Positions 19,694 through 28,548 of a DNA stretch of 64,000 bases are shown here, piece by piece (position 1 is the first letter of the stretch; the number at the start of each line of letters is the position of its first letter). This DNA is from Granulicella sp. Its GTDB lineage: Bacteria; Acidobacteriota; Terriglobia; Terriglobales; Acidobacteriaceae. A program made the translations under genes and the position numbers. The stretch spans positions 62,001-126,000 of the forward strand of contig DAIDGQ010000045.1 of the NCBI GenBank assembly GCA_027452215.1, in the 5' to 3' direction. Under the pieces are notes generated by a model. It worked only from the letters and a program-made list of their open reading frames with translations. It was not told the origin of the DNA and ran no database searches.

Positions 19694-20734
19694 TTATTTA
19701 CCCAGATGGTTATCTAAGAACTTCGCCATCATCGCGTCCGCCTCTTTGGACTCCGGCAGCTCAGGATTATTCCAGAACGCATGAGGCAGCGCCTCAAACA
19801 CCACCAGCTGCGCATCCACTCCGGCCCGCAGATACGCTCTATGCAGAATCGTCGTTCCGCTCAGCAGCAGATCCCGTCCGCTCGTAATAAAAAGCGTCGG
19901 AGGAAACCCCTCAAGGTCCGCATACACCGGAGAAAGCACAGGGTCCTTCGGATTAGTCGACCCCACATAAGGCCCCAGAGACACACCGTCCGGCTTCGGA
20001 GGATCCAGGTGTCCCGACAATCCATTCAGTGCATACATCGCCATCGAATCCCCTTCGCGGCTGAAGTCGCCCATCCCCGAAAACACTCCCGTCGCTCCCG
20101 GCATCGGCAACCCCAGCTGCTTGATCTCCGACGTCACCTCCGCCGTAAGAATCGCACCGGCCGACGTCCCATAGATCCCGATATTCTTCGGCTTATGCGT
20201 CTTCAGCAGCTCCCTGTACACCGCGATCGCATCATCCAGTCCCGCCGGAAACGGATGCTCCGGAGCCAGCCGATACAGCACCGCAATCACCTTCGTCCCC
20301 GTCAGATTCGCAATCGGAATCGTCTCCGTCAGCGATCCCGAATCCGAATCAAATCCTCCGCCATGCAGATTGATCAGCACCCGGTTCGCCTTCCCCGGAG
20401 CAATCGTCAACGGCGTCACCACCCGCACCGGCACACCGGCAATCGTCGACTCACTCACGTTCGCCGGATACAGTTTCTTTGACACCTCACCGGCGCCCGC
20501 CTGCCACGTATCGGTGCCTTTGCGTCGCGCCTCCAGCGGTGGCTGCAGCGTCGCATCCGACACCACCTTCGCCAGCCACGCCTGCGCCTCCGGACTAATC
20601 GTCTTCGGCACCGGCACCACGCGCGTCACATACGCCGTGCCGTCCGCAGCAATCGTGCTGCTGTCCTTCTGCTCCTGCGCCGTCGCGCCCATCGCCATCA
20701 ACGAGACCGCCATCACACCCACAACCAGCCGCAT
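19694..20734 (-). CDS. Secreted HSL-family esterase/alpha-beta hydrolase
   Basis: A 346-residue protein with a signal peptide (hydrophobic residues 2-17, AxA-like ATAQ). It has all hormone-sensitive-lipase family marks: the HGGG oxyanion motif (NLHGGGFDSDSG), the nucleophile elbow GTSAGA, a probable catalytic Asp in TSGRDLLLSGT, and His in ALPHAFWN. It probably hydrolyses short acyl or acetyl esters in the periplasm. The natural substrate is unknown. The start has AAGGAG seven bases upstream. Confidence 0.87.
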   Translation of the reverse strand: MRLVVGVMAVSLMAMGATAQEQKDSSTIAADGTAYVTRVVPVPKTISPEAQAWLAKVVSDATLQPPLEARRKGTDTWQAGAGEVSKKLYPANVSESTIAGVPVRVVTPLTIAPGKANRVLINLHGGGFDSDSGSLTETIPIANLTGTKVIAVLYRLAPEHPFPAGLDDAIAVYRELLKTHKPKNIGIYGTSAGAILTAEVTSEIKQLGLPMPGATGVFSGMGDFSREGDSMAMYALNGLSGHLDPPKPDGVSLGPYVGSTNPKDPVLSPVYADLEGFPPTLFITSGRDLLLSGTTILHRAYLRAGVDAQLVVFEALPHAFWNNPELPESKEADAMMAKFLDNHLGK

Positions 20735-20904
20735 ACGCTCTCCTTCAAAACCCCTGCAACATCACCGCATCAGCATACAGACCGGACAGCGACTTGTCCG
20801 CCCCATCTCGCCTGCCTCGTCGAGATCGCGTCTCCGCTACGGTTGCAATGCCGTGTGTGATACAAGGACTTGTGACGATAGACTCCAACTCGCAGGGACA
20901 TACG

Positions 20905-22437
20905 ATGCGACGCAGCGGTCGTGCGCAGGTGGGCCTGCTGCTCCTATTATGCGTAGCGTTTTATGCGTTTGGCTTTGTCCATCTTCGGGCAGATTTCCCG
21001 AACGGATCGCCGTGGTCCGACTGGTCGAAGATGACCGATGAGGGATGGTACGGAGGCGCTGCCGTTCATCATTTTGTTGAAGGCAGTTGGTATCAGCCGG
21101 ACTCCTTCAACCCGGCAGTAGCGATGCCGGTGTGGCCGGCGATGCTGGGAGCGTGGTTCGCCTTGACTGGAGCGAGCATGGTCGCAGCAAGAACCCTGAC
21201 GATGCTGCTCTATGGAGTCTCGCTAGTGCTGCTGTACCGCATGGTATGGCGTGCAAGGCCCGGACGATTAGCAGCGGTCGTAGTGCTTCTGGCTGTAGTC
21301 AATCCGTTCTGCTACGCGTTTGACCGGCTCGCGGTCCTGGAGCCCGTCACCGTGTTCTGGATGATGCTCGCGCTTTGGATCGCGAGTGAGATGCCGCGCG
21401 AAGATCTACTGCGGCAAATCTTATTGGGAACCGTGGTAACACTTCTTGTGCTGACCAAGGTTACGGGAATCGCTCTGGTTCCGGCAGTCCTCTATCTCAT
21501 GTGCGCCAGATGGAAATGGGACGGCCTGTGGCGACGGCTCCAGTGGCGCGGCTTGGTCGCGGTCATAGTCGTCGCAGGAACCGCCGCGGTGTTATGGGAG
21601 GCCTACATGCGGCTGGTCATAAGACCGAGGTATCTCGCGGACTACGCCCTCTTATTCAAGATCAACGCGTACCGAATCCATTTGAGCATCGTGCCGAGGA
21701 TGGCGTGGGTCACTCTGCGAGACGCTGGCTGGATCAATCCCATACTGCTCTGTGTTGCAGTGATAATTTTTGTGCTCTCATTCGTCTGGCTGCGGGAGCT
21801 GTGGAGGATTCCTCTCTTCGGGGCGGCAGCGCTCGCCATCGCCGGGCACCTCGCGTTCATCGGGTATCACACGAACTTTCAGCCGCGATATTACCTGGTG
21901 ATCGCGATGCCGCTGGTGATCGTGATCGGACTGGGTATGTCGGCGATGTGGGACAGATCCCGCGCTCATCGCACGGAGCTTCGCTTGCCTCTGTCCGCAA
22001 TGTCCGCACAGTGGGTTGCGATTCTGCTGGCGGGAGTGGTGATGGTAGCCACGGTGAGGATGGCCGCCCAGACAGTCGGCTATGTGCTTCATCCTGAGTA
22101 CAGCTTTTGGAACGCCGCCCAAGGGATCGCAGCGATCATGCAGGAGGATAGCAGTGCGCAGAAGGATGGTGCGAGCCCAGTGCTTCTCTCCGACAGCGGA
22201 GACGATATTTCGCTTTGGACAGGACTGCCCGCAGTATGCGAAAGCCTCAGTGTCAATGGGCTGGATGCGACCTTGAGCAGATATAAGCCCGAGTGGTACG
22301 CTGCCTGGCCCCAGTGGGAGAGCCAGTCGATCCAGCAGGTCGGTGAGCGCTATCGCCTGGTTGAGGTCGCGCGCTACCAGGTGTTCGACGATCCAACGCG
22401 CCAGACGCTCGTGCTCTATAAGCTGACCCCGCGATAG
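20905..22437 (+). CDS. Polytopic membrane glycosyltransferase (ArnT/PMT/GT39-like)
   Basis: A 510-residue protein with about ten hydrophobic helices. Early residues after the first helix read DEGWYGGAAVHHF, matching the Asp-Glu/tyrosine-containing first periplasmic loop of GT-C fold transferases that use polyprenyl-phosphate sugars. Further helices carry LVLLTKVTGIALVPAVLYLM-like segments, and a soluble ~90-residue tail ends the protein. Acceptor and donor are unknown. The start at 20905 has AGGGA eight bases upstream; a GTG at 20869 with AAGGA is a plausible alternative. The plus strand here is not C-rich, unlike both neighbours, so codon use is atypical and recent acquisition is possible. 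Confidence 0.75.
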   Translation: MRRSGRAQVGLLLLLCVAFYAFGFVHLRADFPNGSPWSDWSKMTDEGWYGGAAVHHFVEGSWYQPDSFNPAVAMPVWPAMLGAWFALTGASMVAARTLTMLLYGVSLVLLYRMVWRARPGRLAAVVVLLAVVNPFCYAFDRLAVLEPVTVFWMMLALWIASEMPREDLLRQILLGTVVTLLVLTKVTGIALVPAVLYLMCARWKWDGLWRRLQWRGLVAVIVVAGTAAVLWEAYMRLVIRPRYLADYALLFKINAYRIHLSIVPRMAWVTLRDAGWINPILLCVAVIIFVLSFVWLRELWRIPLFGAAALAIAGHLAFIGYHTNFQPRYYLVIAMPLVIVIGLGMSAMWDRSRAHRTELRLPLSAMSAQWVAILLAGVVMVATVRMAAQTVGYVLHPEYSFWNAAQGIAAIMQEDSSAQKDGASPVLLSDSGDDISLWTGLPAVCESLSVNGLDATLSRYKPEWYAAWPQWESQSIQQVGERYRLVEVARYQVFDDPTRQTLVLYKLTPR

Positions 22438-22546
22438 AGCGGCACCACCGCGCCCCACACCCGAAGTTCCTTCCTCGACACCTCATCCTGCGACCTTTCT
22501 CCGCAATATTTTTCTTCCTGCAACATCCCCTCCGTACGCTCGCAGC

Positions 22547-23371
22547 ATGCGCTTAAGCTTCGTCGTCCCCGCATACAACGAAGAGGCCTACCTCCCCTCC
22601 TGCCTCGACTCCATCCTCGCCCAGACCCGCACCCTTCCCCCCGGCACCTGCGAGATCATCGTCGTCAACAACGCCAGCACCGACCGCACCCGCGACGTCG
22701 TCCTCACTTATCTCCACTCCGGAGTCAAGCTCATCGACGAGCCGCGTAAGGGCCTCACCTTCGCCCGCCAGGCCGGCTTCGCCGCCAGCACCGGCTCGCT
22801 CATCGCCAACGTCGACGCCGACTCCCGCCTCACTCCCCACTGGGTCTCCAACGTCCTCCGCACCTTCGCCGATGCCGACGCCCGCGCCCACGCAAACCTC
22901 CACACCAAACCCCTCGCCGCTCTCTCCGGCCCCGTCATCTACTACGACCTCACGCCCCGCCAGCGTCTCATCGTGCACGTCTTCTACCTCACCGCCTGGA
23001 TCACCTACGCTCTCAACCGCTACGTCCTTCGCGTCGGCTCCATGGTGCAGGGGGGCAACTTCGTTACCAGCCGCGCCGCCCTCGAATCCATTGGTGGCTT
23101 CAACACCGCCATCAGCTTCTACGGCGAAGACACCGACATCGCCCGCCGCCTCAACGCCGTCGGTGAAGTCCGCTTCACCTTCGACCTCAAGATGTTCTCC
23201 TCCGCCCGCCGCCTCAAGAGCGAAGGCATCCTCACCATGGCCGCCCGCTACTCCATCAACTACCTCTGGACCACCTTCCTCCACCGCCCCTTCACCAACA
23301 CCTACGTCGACATCCGCGAAACCCAAACCCTCCGCGACCCTCGCACCCTCGACCCCCAAACCGAAAGCTAG
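22547..23371 (+). CDS. Family 2 glycosyltransferase
   Basis: A 274-residue GT-A fold transferase. It begins with SFVVPAYNEEAYLPSCLDSI, then EIIVVNNASTDRTRDVV, the nucleotide-sugar site ANVDADSRL with the DxD-like motif, and GGFNTAISFYGEDTDIARRL, the acceptor/catalytic ED region. One short hydrophobic stretch (VFYLTAWITYALNRYVL) may touch the membrane. It transfers a nucleotide-activated sugar to a lipid or polysaccharide acceptor; specificity is unknown. It follows the GT39-like membrane gene on the same strand, 109 bp away, so both may act in envelope glycan assembly. The ribosome-binding site is weak. Confidence 0.9.
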   Translation: MRLSFVVPAYNEEAYLPSCLDSILAQTRTLPPGTCEIIVVNNASTDRTRDVVLTYLHSGVKLIDEPRKGLTFARQAGFAASTGSLIANVDADSRLTPHWVSNVLRTFADADARAHANLHTKPLAALSGPVIYYDLTPRQRLIVHVFYLTAWITYALNRYVLRVGSMVQGGNFVTSRAALESIGGFNTAISFYGEDTDIARRLNAVGEVRFTFDLKMFSSARRLKSEGILTMAARYSINYLWTTFLHRPFTNTYVDIRETQTLRDPRTLDPQTES

Positions 23372-23461
23372 ACCGAAAGCTAAACCGCCCCAAGCCCAAC
23401 CCCGACCACGCCACCAGCGGCCGCGCTATACTAGCGCCCATCTCCGCTGCAAAGGCCGGTC

Positions 23462-26400
23462 ATGCTCTCCAAGCTGTGCACCCTCCTCGTCTGCACCGTC
23501 GCCTTTCTAGCGGCTCCCTCCCTCCTGCCCGCACAAACCTTCACCAACCCCTACCGCATCCCCACCAGCTCGGATCCCTACGCCCTCACCGTCGGCGACT
23601 TCAACGGCGACGGCCACCCCGACATCGCCTGGGTCGACACCTCCGCCAGCCCCAACACGCTGCACGTGCTCCTGGCGCAGCCAAACGGCAGCTTTCTTCC
23701 CGTTCCCACTCTCATCACCTTCCCTCCCATCGCAACCACCAGGTCCCCCGCATGTCTCACCGCCGACTTCAATCACGATGGCCATCAGGACCTTGCCTGC
23801 ACCAGTGTGAATCAACTCAATACAGCCGTGCTGGTCTTTCTCGGCAACGGGGACGGGACCTTCCAGGCGCCCATCTCTACCCCTGTGCCCACGCTGAATA
23901 ATGCCGTGTGGGTTAGCCCAACCCTCTTCCCTGTAGGAGATCTCAACGGAGACGGCCTGACCGATCTCATCATCATCGATGCCCAGAGCCTGGCGACCCT
24001 GGTGCTACTCGGCGATGGCAAGGGTAGCTTCCGATCAACCATTACTATTCAGTCCGGCTACAGTTACCCGGCTCCCACCATCGCCGACGTCAATGGAGAC
24101 GGCAAGCCCGACATCCTCTGGCCAAACGGTCCCGAAGTCGAGCTCGGCAATGGTGACGGCAGCTTCGGCCCCTTGATGAACTACTCGGCGCCGCCCTACA
24201 ACATCGCCCTCTGCACCTTTCATGACATGGACAGCGACGGTCATCTCGACGCCGTCTGCGGATACGCTGAAACCTCCAACGGCGACACCACGGGAGACAC
24301 CGCACTCATCATCCTCCACGGCAATCCCGATGGCTCCTTCAACACCACGCCGATCGCCCAAAAGACCTTCGGCAACAAGGACACCACGCTCGATGGCTTC
24401 GGCACCTTCCAATACCCAGTCGCCGTGGCCGACCTGAACGGCGACGGCATCCCCGACATCCTCGCTTCCTCCGGCGACGGTCTCGCCGTCCTCCTGGGAG
24501 GCCCCGGTCTCACCTTCACCACGCCGCTTCACTATGCCGCCGCCGAAGTCGGCTACGGCAGCGGCCTCGTCTCACTCTACGAATCACAGATCATCGACAT
24601 GAATGGCGATGGCATCCCCGACATCGTCGCCGCCGGCCCCAACGGCCTCTACATCTCCTACGGCAAAAGTGACGGAAGCTTCACCTCCGCCTTCGCTCCC
24701 GAGGTCGCCGAAGTCATCGGCTACCCCACAGTCGCCGACTTCAACGGAGACGGCATCCCCGACATCGCCGCCACCGGCGACACCTCCCTCAAGCTCAGCC
24801 TCGGCAAAGGTGACGGAACCTTCAGCGCGCCCACCCCTCTCTCCAACAACAATGGCGCCATCAACTTCAGCGCCCCACTCTCGCCCATCAATGCTCACAT
24901 TCTCCATGGCGACTTCAACGGCGATGGCAAACTCGACATCCTGGCCATCGGCTCCTCCAGCATCTATCAGAACGACCCCTACATCCTCTTCGGTCACGGC
25001 GACGGAACCTTCGACGCTCCTCGAGTCGTACCCAACACTTCCACCATCGTCCCCATGTACCCCCAACTGGCAGACAACGCTGTCTTTGACATCAACCACG
25101 ACGGCCGCAGCGACATCCTCACCAGCAACACCACTCTCGGCCTCAGCGCTCCAAGCGCCCAGATTTACTTCTCCTTATCCAACGGCGACGGTAGCTTTAC
25201 AACCGTATCCACCACCGTCCCCTCTGATCTCGTCCAGGGCACCTTCGATTACATGACCTTCCCCGCACTCGCCGACTTCAACCACGACGGCAAGCTCGAC
25301 GCCGTCTACGGCAGCATCACCAACGCCTACGTCCTCAACGGCCACGGCGACGGAACCTTCGACACCACCAGCACCGCTCTCCCCATCCCCTCCATCTCCG
25401 GCGTCGCCAGCGTCGAAACTCTCTCCGTCACCACCGCCGACTTCGACGGCGACGGCAACCAGGACTTCGCCGTCCTCGCCGACTACTACGGAAGCCCCAC
25501 CGCGCCCGGCAACCACCCACTCTCTACCGCCGCCTGGGTCTTCTACGGCAATGGCAACGGAACCTTCTCTGCTCCCGTTCTCGCCGCCTCCTTCAACCAC
25601 AACTTCACCAACATCGCCGCCGCCGACCTCAACAACGACGGCCTCGCCGACCTCATCGTCAAAACCAGCGGCTCCAACGGAGGTGGCTCCGCCGTAGGCG
25701 TCCTCGCCTCACAACCCGGTCGCACCTTCGGCCCCGAGGCCAACTTCACCGCCGGCACCGGCCTCTCCTCCCTCGCCATCACCGACCTCAACCGCGACGG
25801 CCGCCCCGACCTCGTCTTCGGCAACGGCGACTTCAACGTCATCGCCAGCTCCGTCACCGTGCTCTTGAACGAGACCGTCGCCGCCACCACCACCACTCTC
25901 ACCTGTACTCCTGCGACCATCCCCGTCGGAGCCACCTCGCTCCTCTCCGCCGCCGTAGCCTCCACCGCAGCAACGCCCACCGGCTCCATCCACTTCACCG
26001 ACAACACCGCCTCCCTCGGCCAGCCCACCCTCACCAACGGCGACACCTCGCTCACCTACACCGGACAAGTCGCCGGAACCCACACCATCCTCGCCACCTA
26101 CGTCCCCACCGGCTACTTCGCCACCAGCTCCGCATCCTGCATTGTCACGGTCACCACCCCCGTCACTCCCCCTACCATCACCCTCACCTCCAGCCTCAAC
26201 CCCGCCCCCTCCCTCACCGCCATCACCTTCACCGCTCAAGTCCCCGCAGGCTCTGGTGGCACTATCGTCTTCGCCCTCGACGGCCAGACCATCACCACCA
26301 CTCCCAACTCCGCCGGAACCTCCACCACCACCATCAGCACCCTCACCCCCGGCTCCTATCCCGTCACCGCAACCTGGTTCGCCCCCAACAGCGCACTCAG

Positions 26401-26959
26401 CGTGCAGGCCTCTCTCACCCAGGTCATCACCGCCCCGGCAGCACCAGACTTCTCCCTCACCGGCTCCGACTTCACCTTCCACGTCACGCAGCCCGGCACC
26501 AGCACCCTCACTCTCACCTCGCTCAACGCCTTCACCGGCAGCGTCTCCGTCACCTGCGACACGCCCTATCCCCCCAACTACACCTGCACCCTCCAGCAGC
26601 CGACCGTAGCCCTTACCCCCGGCCTCTCCGCGCCCATCGCCTACACCCTCACCCCCACCTTCACCGCCAGCACCCGCCCCGGCCTCCACTCCACCCGAGT
26701 CATCCTCGCCTCACTCTTTCCGCTAACCCTCCTCTCGCTCCTCGGCCTATCGCGCAAACGCCGCGTCCCACTCCGCACCCTCCTCACCCTCGCCCTTCTC
26801 GCGATCCTCACGAGCTCCATCACCGCCTGCGGCCCCGGCCAGATCATCAACCCCTCCGCCGGAGCCTTCTCCCTCAACTTCACCGCAACCGGCACCAACC
26901 AGGGCAGCCCCAAACCCATCACCCACACCCTCATCATCAAAATCATCCTCACCCCCTAA
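23462..26959 (+). CDS. Secreted FG-GAP/VCBS repeat protein with Ig-like domains and double-helix C-terminus
   Basis: A 1165-residue exported protein. The signal peptide spans about residues 1-22. Residues ~35-800 hold about a dozen FG-GAP/VCBS repeats, each with the calcium-binding DFNGDGxPD pattern, predicting one or two integrin-like beta-propellers. Two bacterial Ig-like domains follow (TTTLTCTPATIPVGATS; TITLTSSLNPAPS), then a choice-of-anchor-type segment. The C-terminus has a hydrophobic helix, RKRR, a second helix ending ITACG, and a beta tail. This end matches the protein at the left edge of the window. It is probably a surface adhesin or binding protein; the ligand is unknown. AAGG lies seven bases upstream of the ATG. 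Confidence 0.85.
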   Translation: MLSKLCTLLVCTVAFLAAPSLLPAQTFTNPYRIPTSSDPYALTVGDFNGDGHPDIAWVDTSASPNTLHVLLAQPNGSFLPVPTLITFPPIATTRSPACLTADFNHDGHQDLACTSVNQLNTAVLVFLGNGDGTFQAPISTPVPTLNNAVWVSPTLFPVGDLNGDGLTDLIIIDAQSLATLVLLGDGKGSFRSTITIQSGYSYPAPTIADVNGDGKPDILWPNGPEVELGNGDGSFGPLMNYSAPPYNIALCTFHDMDSDGHLDAVCGYAETSNGDTTGDTALIILHGNPDGSFNTTPIAQKTFGNKDTTLDGFGTFQYPVAVADLNGDGIPDILASSGDGLAVLLGGPGLTFTTPLHYAAAEVGYGSGLVSLYESQIIDMNGDGIPDIVAAGPNGLYISYGKSDGSFTSAFAPEVAEVIGYPTVADFNGDGIPDIAATGDTSLKLSLGKGDGTFSAPTPLSNNNGAINFSAPLSPINAHILHGDFNGDGKLDILAIGSSSIYQNDPYILFGHGDGTFDAPRVVPNTSTIVPMYPQLADNAVFDINHDGRSDILTSNTTLGLSAPSAQIYFSLSNGDGSFTTVSTTVPSDLVQGTFDYMTFPALADFNHDGKLDAVYGSITNAYVLNGHGDGTFDTTSTALPIPSISGVASVETLSVTTADFDGDGNQDFAVLADYYGSPTAPGNHPLSTAAWVFYGNGNGTFSAPVLAASFNHNFTNIAAADLNNDGLADLIVKTSGSNGGGSAVGVLASQPGRTFGPEANFTAGTGLSSLAITDLNRDGRPDLVFGNGDFNVIASSVTVLLNETVAATTTTLTCTPATIPVGATSLLSAAVASTAATPTGSIHFTDNTASLGQPTLTNGDTSLTYTGQVAGTHTILATYVPTGYFATSSASCIVTVTTPVTPPTITLTSSLNPAPSLTAITFTAQVPAGSGGTIVFALDGQTITTTPNSAGTSTTTISTLTPGSYPVTATWFAPNSALSVQASLTQVITAPAAPDFSLTGSDFTFHVTQPGTSTLTLTSLNAFTGSVSVTCDTPYPPNYTCTLQQPTVALTPGLSAPIAYTLTPTFTASTRPGLHSTRVILASLFPLTLLSLLGLSRKRRVPLRTLLTLALLAILTSSITACGPGQIINPSAGAFSLNFTATGTNQGSPKPITHTLIIKIILTP

Positions 26960-27015
26960 CCCACCTCCCGCACCCACGCAAAAAGGCAGAGCGCATCCCC
27001 CCGCGCCCGACGCCT

Positions 27016-27064
27016 TTCTAATCCCTATTCCCTAATCCCTATTCCCTGTTCCCTAATCCCTGCC
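27016..27064. repeat. CCCTAAT/CCCTATT heptamer tandem array
   Basis: Seven adjacent 7-bp units, from a degenerate TTCTAAT through CCCTATT, CCCTAAT, CCCTATT, CCCTGTT and CCCTAAT to CCCTGCC. The array ends exactly at the stop codon of the PHP-type gene on the minus strand. It has the same CCCT core as 13072-13106. Confidence 0.85.
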
Positions 27065-28258
27065 CTACACCCACTCCATCCCAACGCCCATCCCCCGCTC
27101 CACGCGATTCACTCCCGGGAACGCGAGGCTCAGCGGAGCCGACAGCCCACGCACCCCACCCAGCCGCACCAGCTTCACAATGCCCTGCATCACCAGCGGA
27201 ACCCGTCCCTCCGGCCACAGCTCGGCCAGCGGCCGCATCACGCCGTCTTTGTCCGGATGAAATGTCCTCTCATCCCACCGCTGCCAGCCCGGCATAAACT
27301 CCGGAAAGTCGGTCACCGCATTCAGAGTCGAGCGAAGAATCCTCTGCTCCCACCGTCCCTGGTACTGGTCCATGAAGTGAACATGGCTCACGCGATCCAC
27401 GCGAACCTCCTCCACAAACTCCGTAAAGCTCACCGCCGACGTCAGATTGATATTCGCATTCGGCTCCAGCCCATGCCGGTCGCCGCCCGAGATCACCAGG
27501 TGCCCCGTCTCCTTCGCCAGCCGCGCCGTCTCCCGATTCTCCTTCACATGCCGCAGCCCATTCAGCTCCACCGCATGAATCGTTCGCCCCGCCTCCTTCA
27601 AAAACCTCCGCACCTCCGTCAAATGCGCCGCCCCCACCTTGTGCAGATCCCACAGCGGATGATTAAACACAATCAACACCTGCGGGCTCTCATGCAGCTC
27701 CCGCAGCATCGCCAGCAGCTTCCGGTCGCTCTCCACCGACGTCTTCGCCGACTCCGCCGTAAACGCCGCCATCCTCCTCATCCACTCCGCCCCCACGCTG
27801 CTCGGAATGTTATGGATCCCCAGGTGAAAGATCGTCTCCCCATAAGGAGCCGACCACTCCACACTCACCGGAATATGCCGCGACGACGGAACCGTCCGCA
27901 ACAGCATCGCCGCCTCAATCGTGTCATGGTCCGTAATCGACACCAGCGAGTTCAGTCCCAGCCTCTGAATCTGCCTCGCCTCCAGGTCATACGCCATCTT
28001 CGGCTGCAGCGGAGGCCGCCAGTTCGCCCGTTCAAAGTCCAGCACCACGCCATGCCTCTCACTGCACGTCGCATAGTAGTCGAACACCCGCTTCAATCCC
28101 GGCATCACCACAAACATCGCGTGGATAAACCCCAGCGTCTCCTCCGACACGCTCGTATGGCTGTGCAGCGACACGCCCGTCGTAAACTCCTGCGTCGCCA
28201 TCGGCTGCTTCCAGTTGCTCGTGATCTTGCTGTTCAAACTCCGCGACTGCATCTGCAT
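27065..28258 (-). CDS. PHP-type metal-dependent phosphoesterase-like protein
   Basis: A 397-residue protein with PHP-domain metal motifs: LHSHTSVSEE at the N-terminus, SLVSITDHDTIEAA, IVFNHPLWDLH, and ISGGDRHGLEPNAN. These give His/Asp ligands for a di- or tri-metal centre. PHP proteins hydrolyse phosphoesters (nucleotides, histidinol phosphate), but the roughly 100 extra residues and lack of close similarity leave the substrate open. The ATG at 28258 has GGAGGAAG directly upstream and is preferred over the ATG at 28333. It lies downstream of the diguanylate cyclase gene on the same strand, separated by 290 bp that hold a 37-bp repeat array. Confidence 0.75.
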   Translation of the reverse strand: MQMQSRSLNSKITSNWKQPMATQEFTTGVSLHSHTSVSEETLGFIHAMFVVMPGLKRVFDYYATCSERHGVVLDFERANWRPPLQPKMAYDLEARQIQRLGLNSLVSITDHDTIEAAMLLRTVPSSRHIPVSVEWSAPYGETIFHLGIHNIPSSVGAEWMRRMAAFTAESAKTSVESDRKLLAMLRELHESPQVLIVFNHPLWDLHKVGAAHLTEVRRFLKEAGRTIHAVELNGLRHVKENRETARLAKETGHLVISGGDRHGLEPNANINLTSAVSFTEFVEEVRVDRVSHVHFMDQYQGRWEQRILRSTLNAVTDFPEFMPGWQRWDERTFHPDKDGVMRPLAELWPEGRVPLVMQGIVKLVRLGGVRGLSAPLSLAFPGVNRVERGMGVGMEWV

Positions 28259-28426
28259 AGCTTCCTCCGCAGTTCTCCAAACCTGCCTAAAGCATGCCCA
28301 TCGCAAGCAAATGCACAATAACCGCTGCAACAATAAAAGACTAAATTCGCACCCGGGGGTTCCCTCCCAGATACCTCAAGTACCTCAGATACGCCGATCA
28401 TCTCAACCGCGTCCCCGCAGCGCCGG

Positions 28427-28532
28427 CACGCGAAGCCCCTCGCCGTGCGCGTAGCACCAGCATCACGCGAAGCCTCCCGCCGTCCGCGCAGCACCAGCAC
28501 CACGCGAAGCCCCTCGCCCTCCGCGCAGGACC
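28427..28532. repeat. 37-bp-period tandem array of a two-hairpin element, three copies
   Basis: Copies start at 28427, 28464 and 28501, exactly 37 bp apart. Each begins CACGCGAAGCC and continues through CGCC to a GCGC-rich end (best copy: GTCCGCGCAGGACC type). Inside a unit GCGA...TCGC and GTCC...GGAC can form two small stems. Related copies occur at 38967-38998 and 39423-39473. Confidence 0.85.
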
Positions 28533-28548
28533 GCAGGACCTGTAGGAC

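Noticed and set aside
23350-23386. 12-bp direct repeat ACCGAAAGCTAG/ACCGAAAGCTAA at the end of the GT2 gene
   Set aside because: Only two copies, partly within the coding end; too little to call an element, though it shares GAAAGCTA with the heptamer arrays.
28427-28532. Possible CRISPR array
   Set aside because: The repeats are tandem with almost no spacer, spacers are not unique, and no cas gene is in the window.
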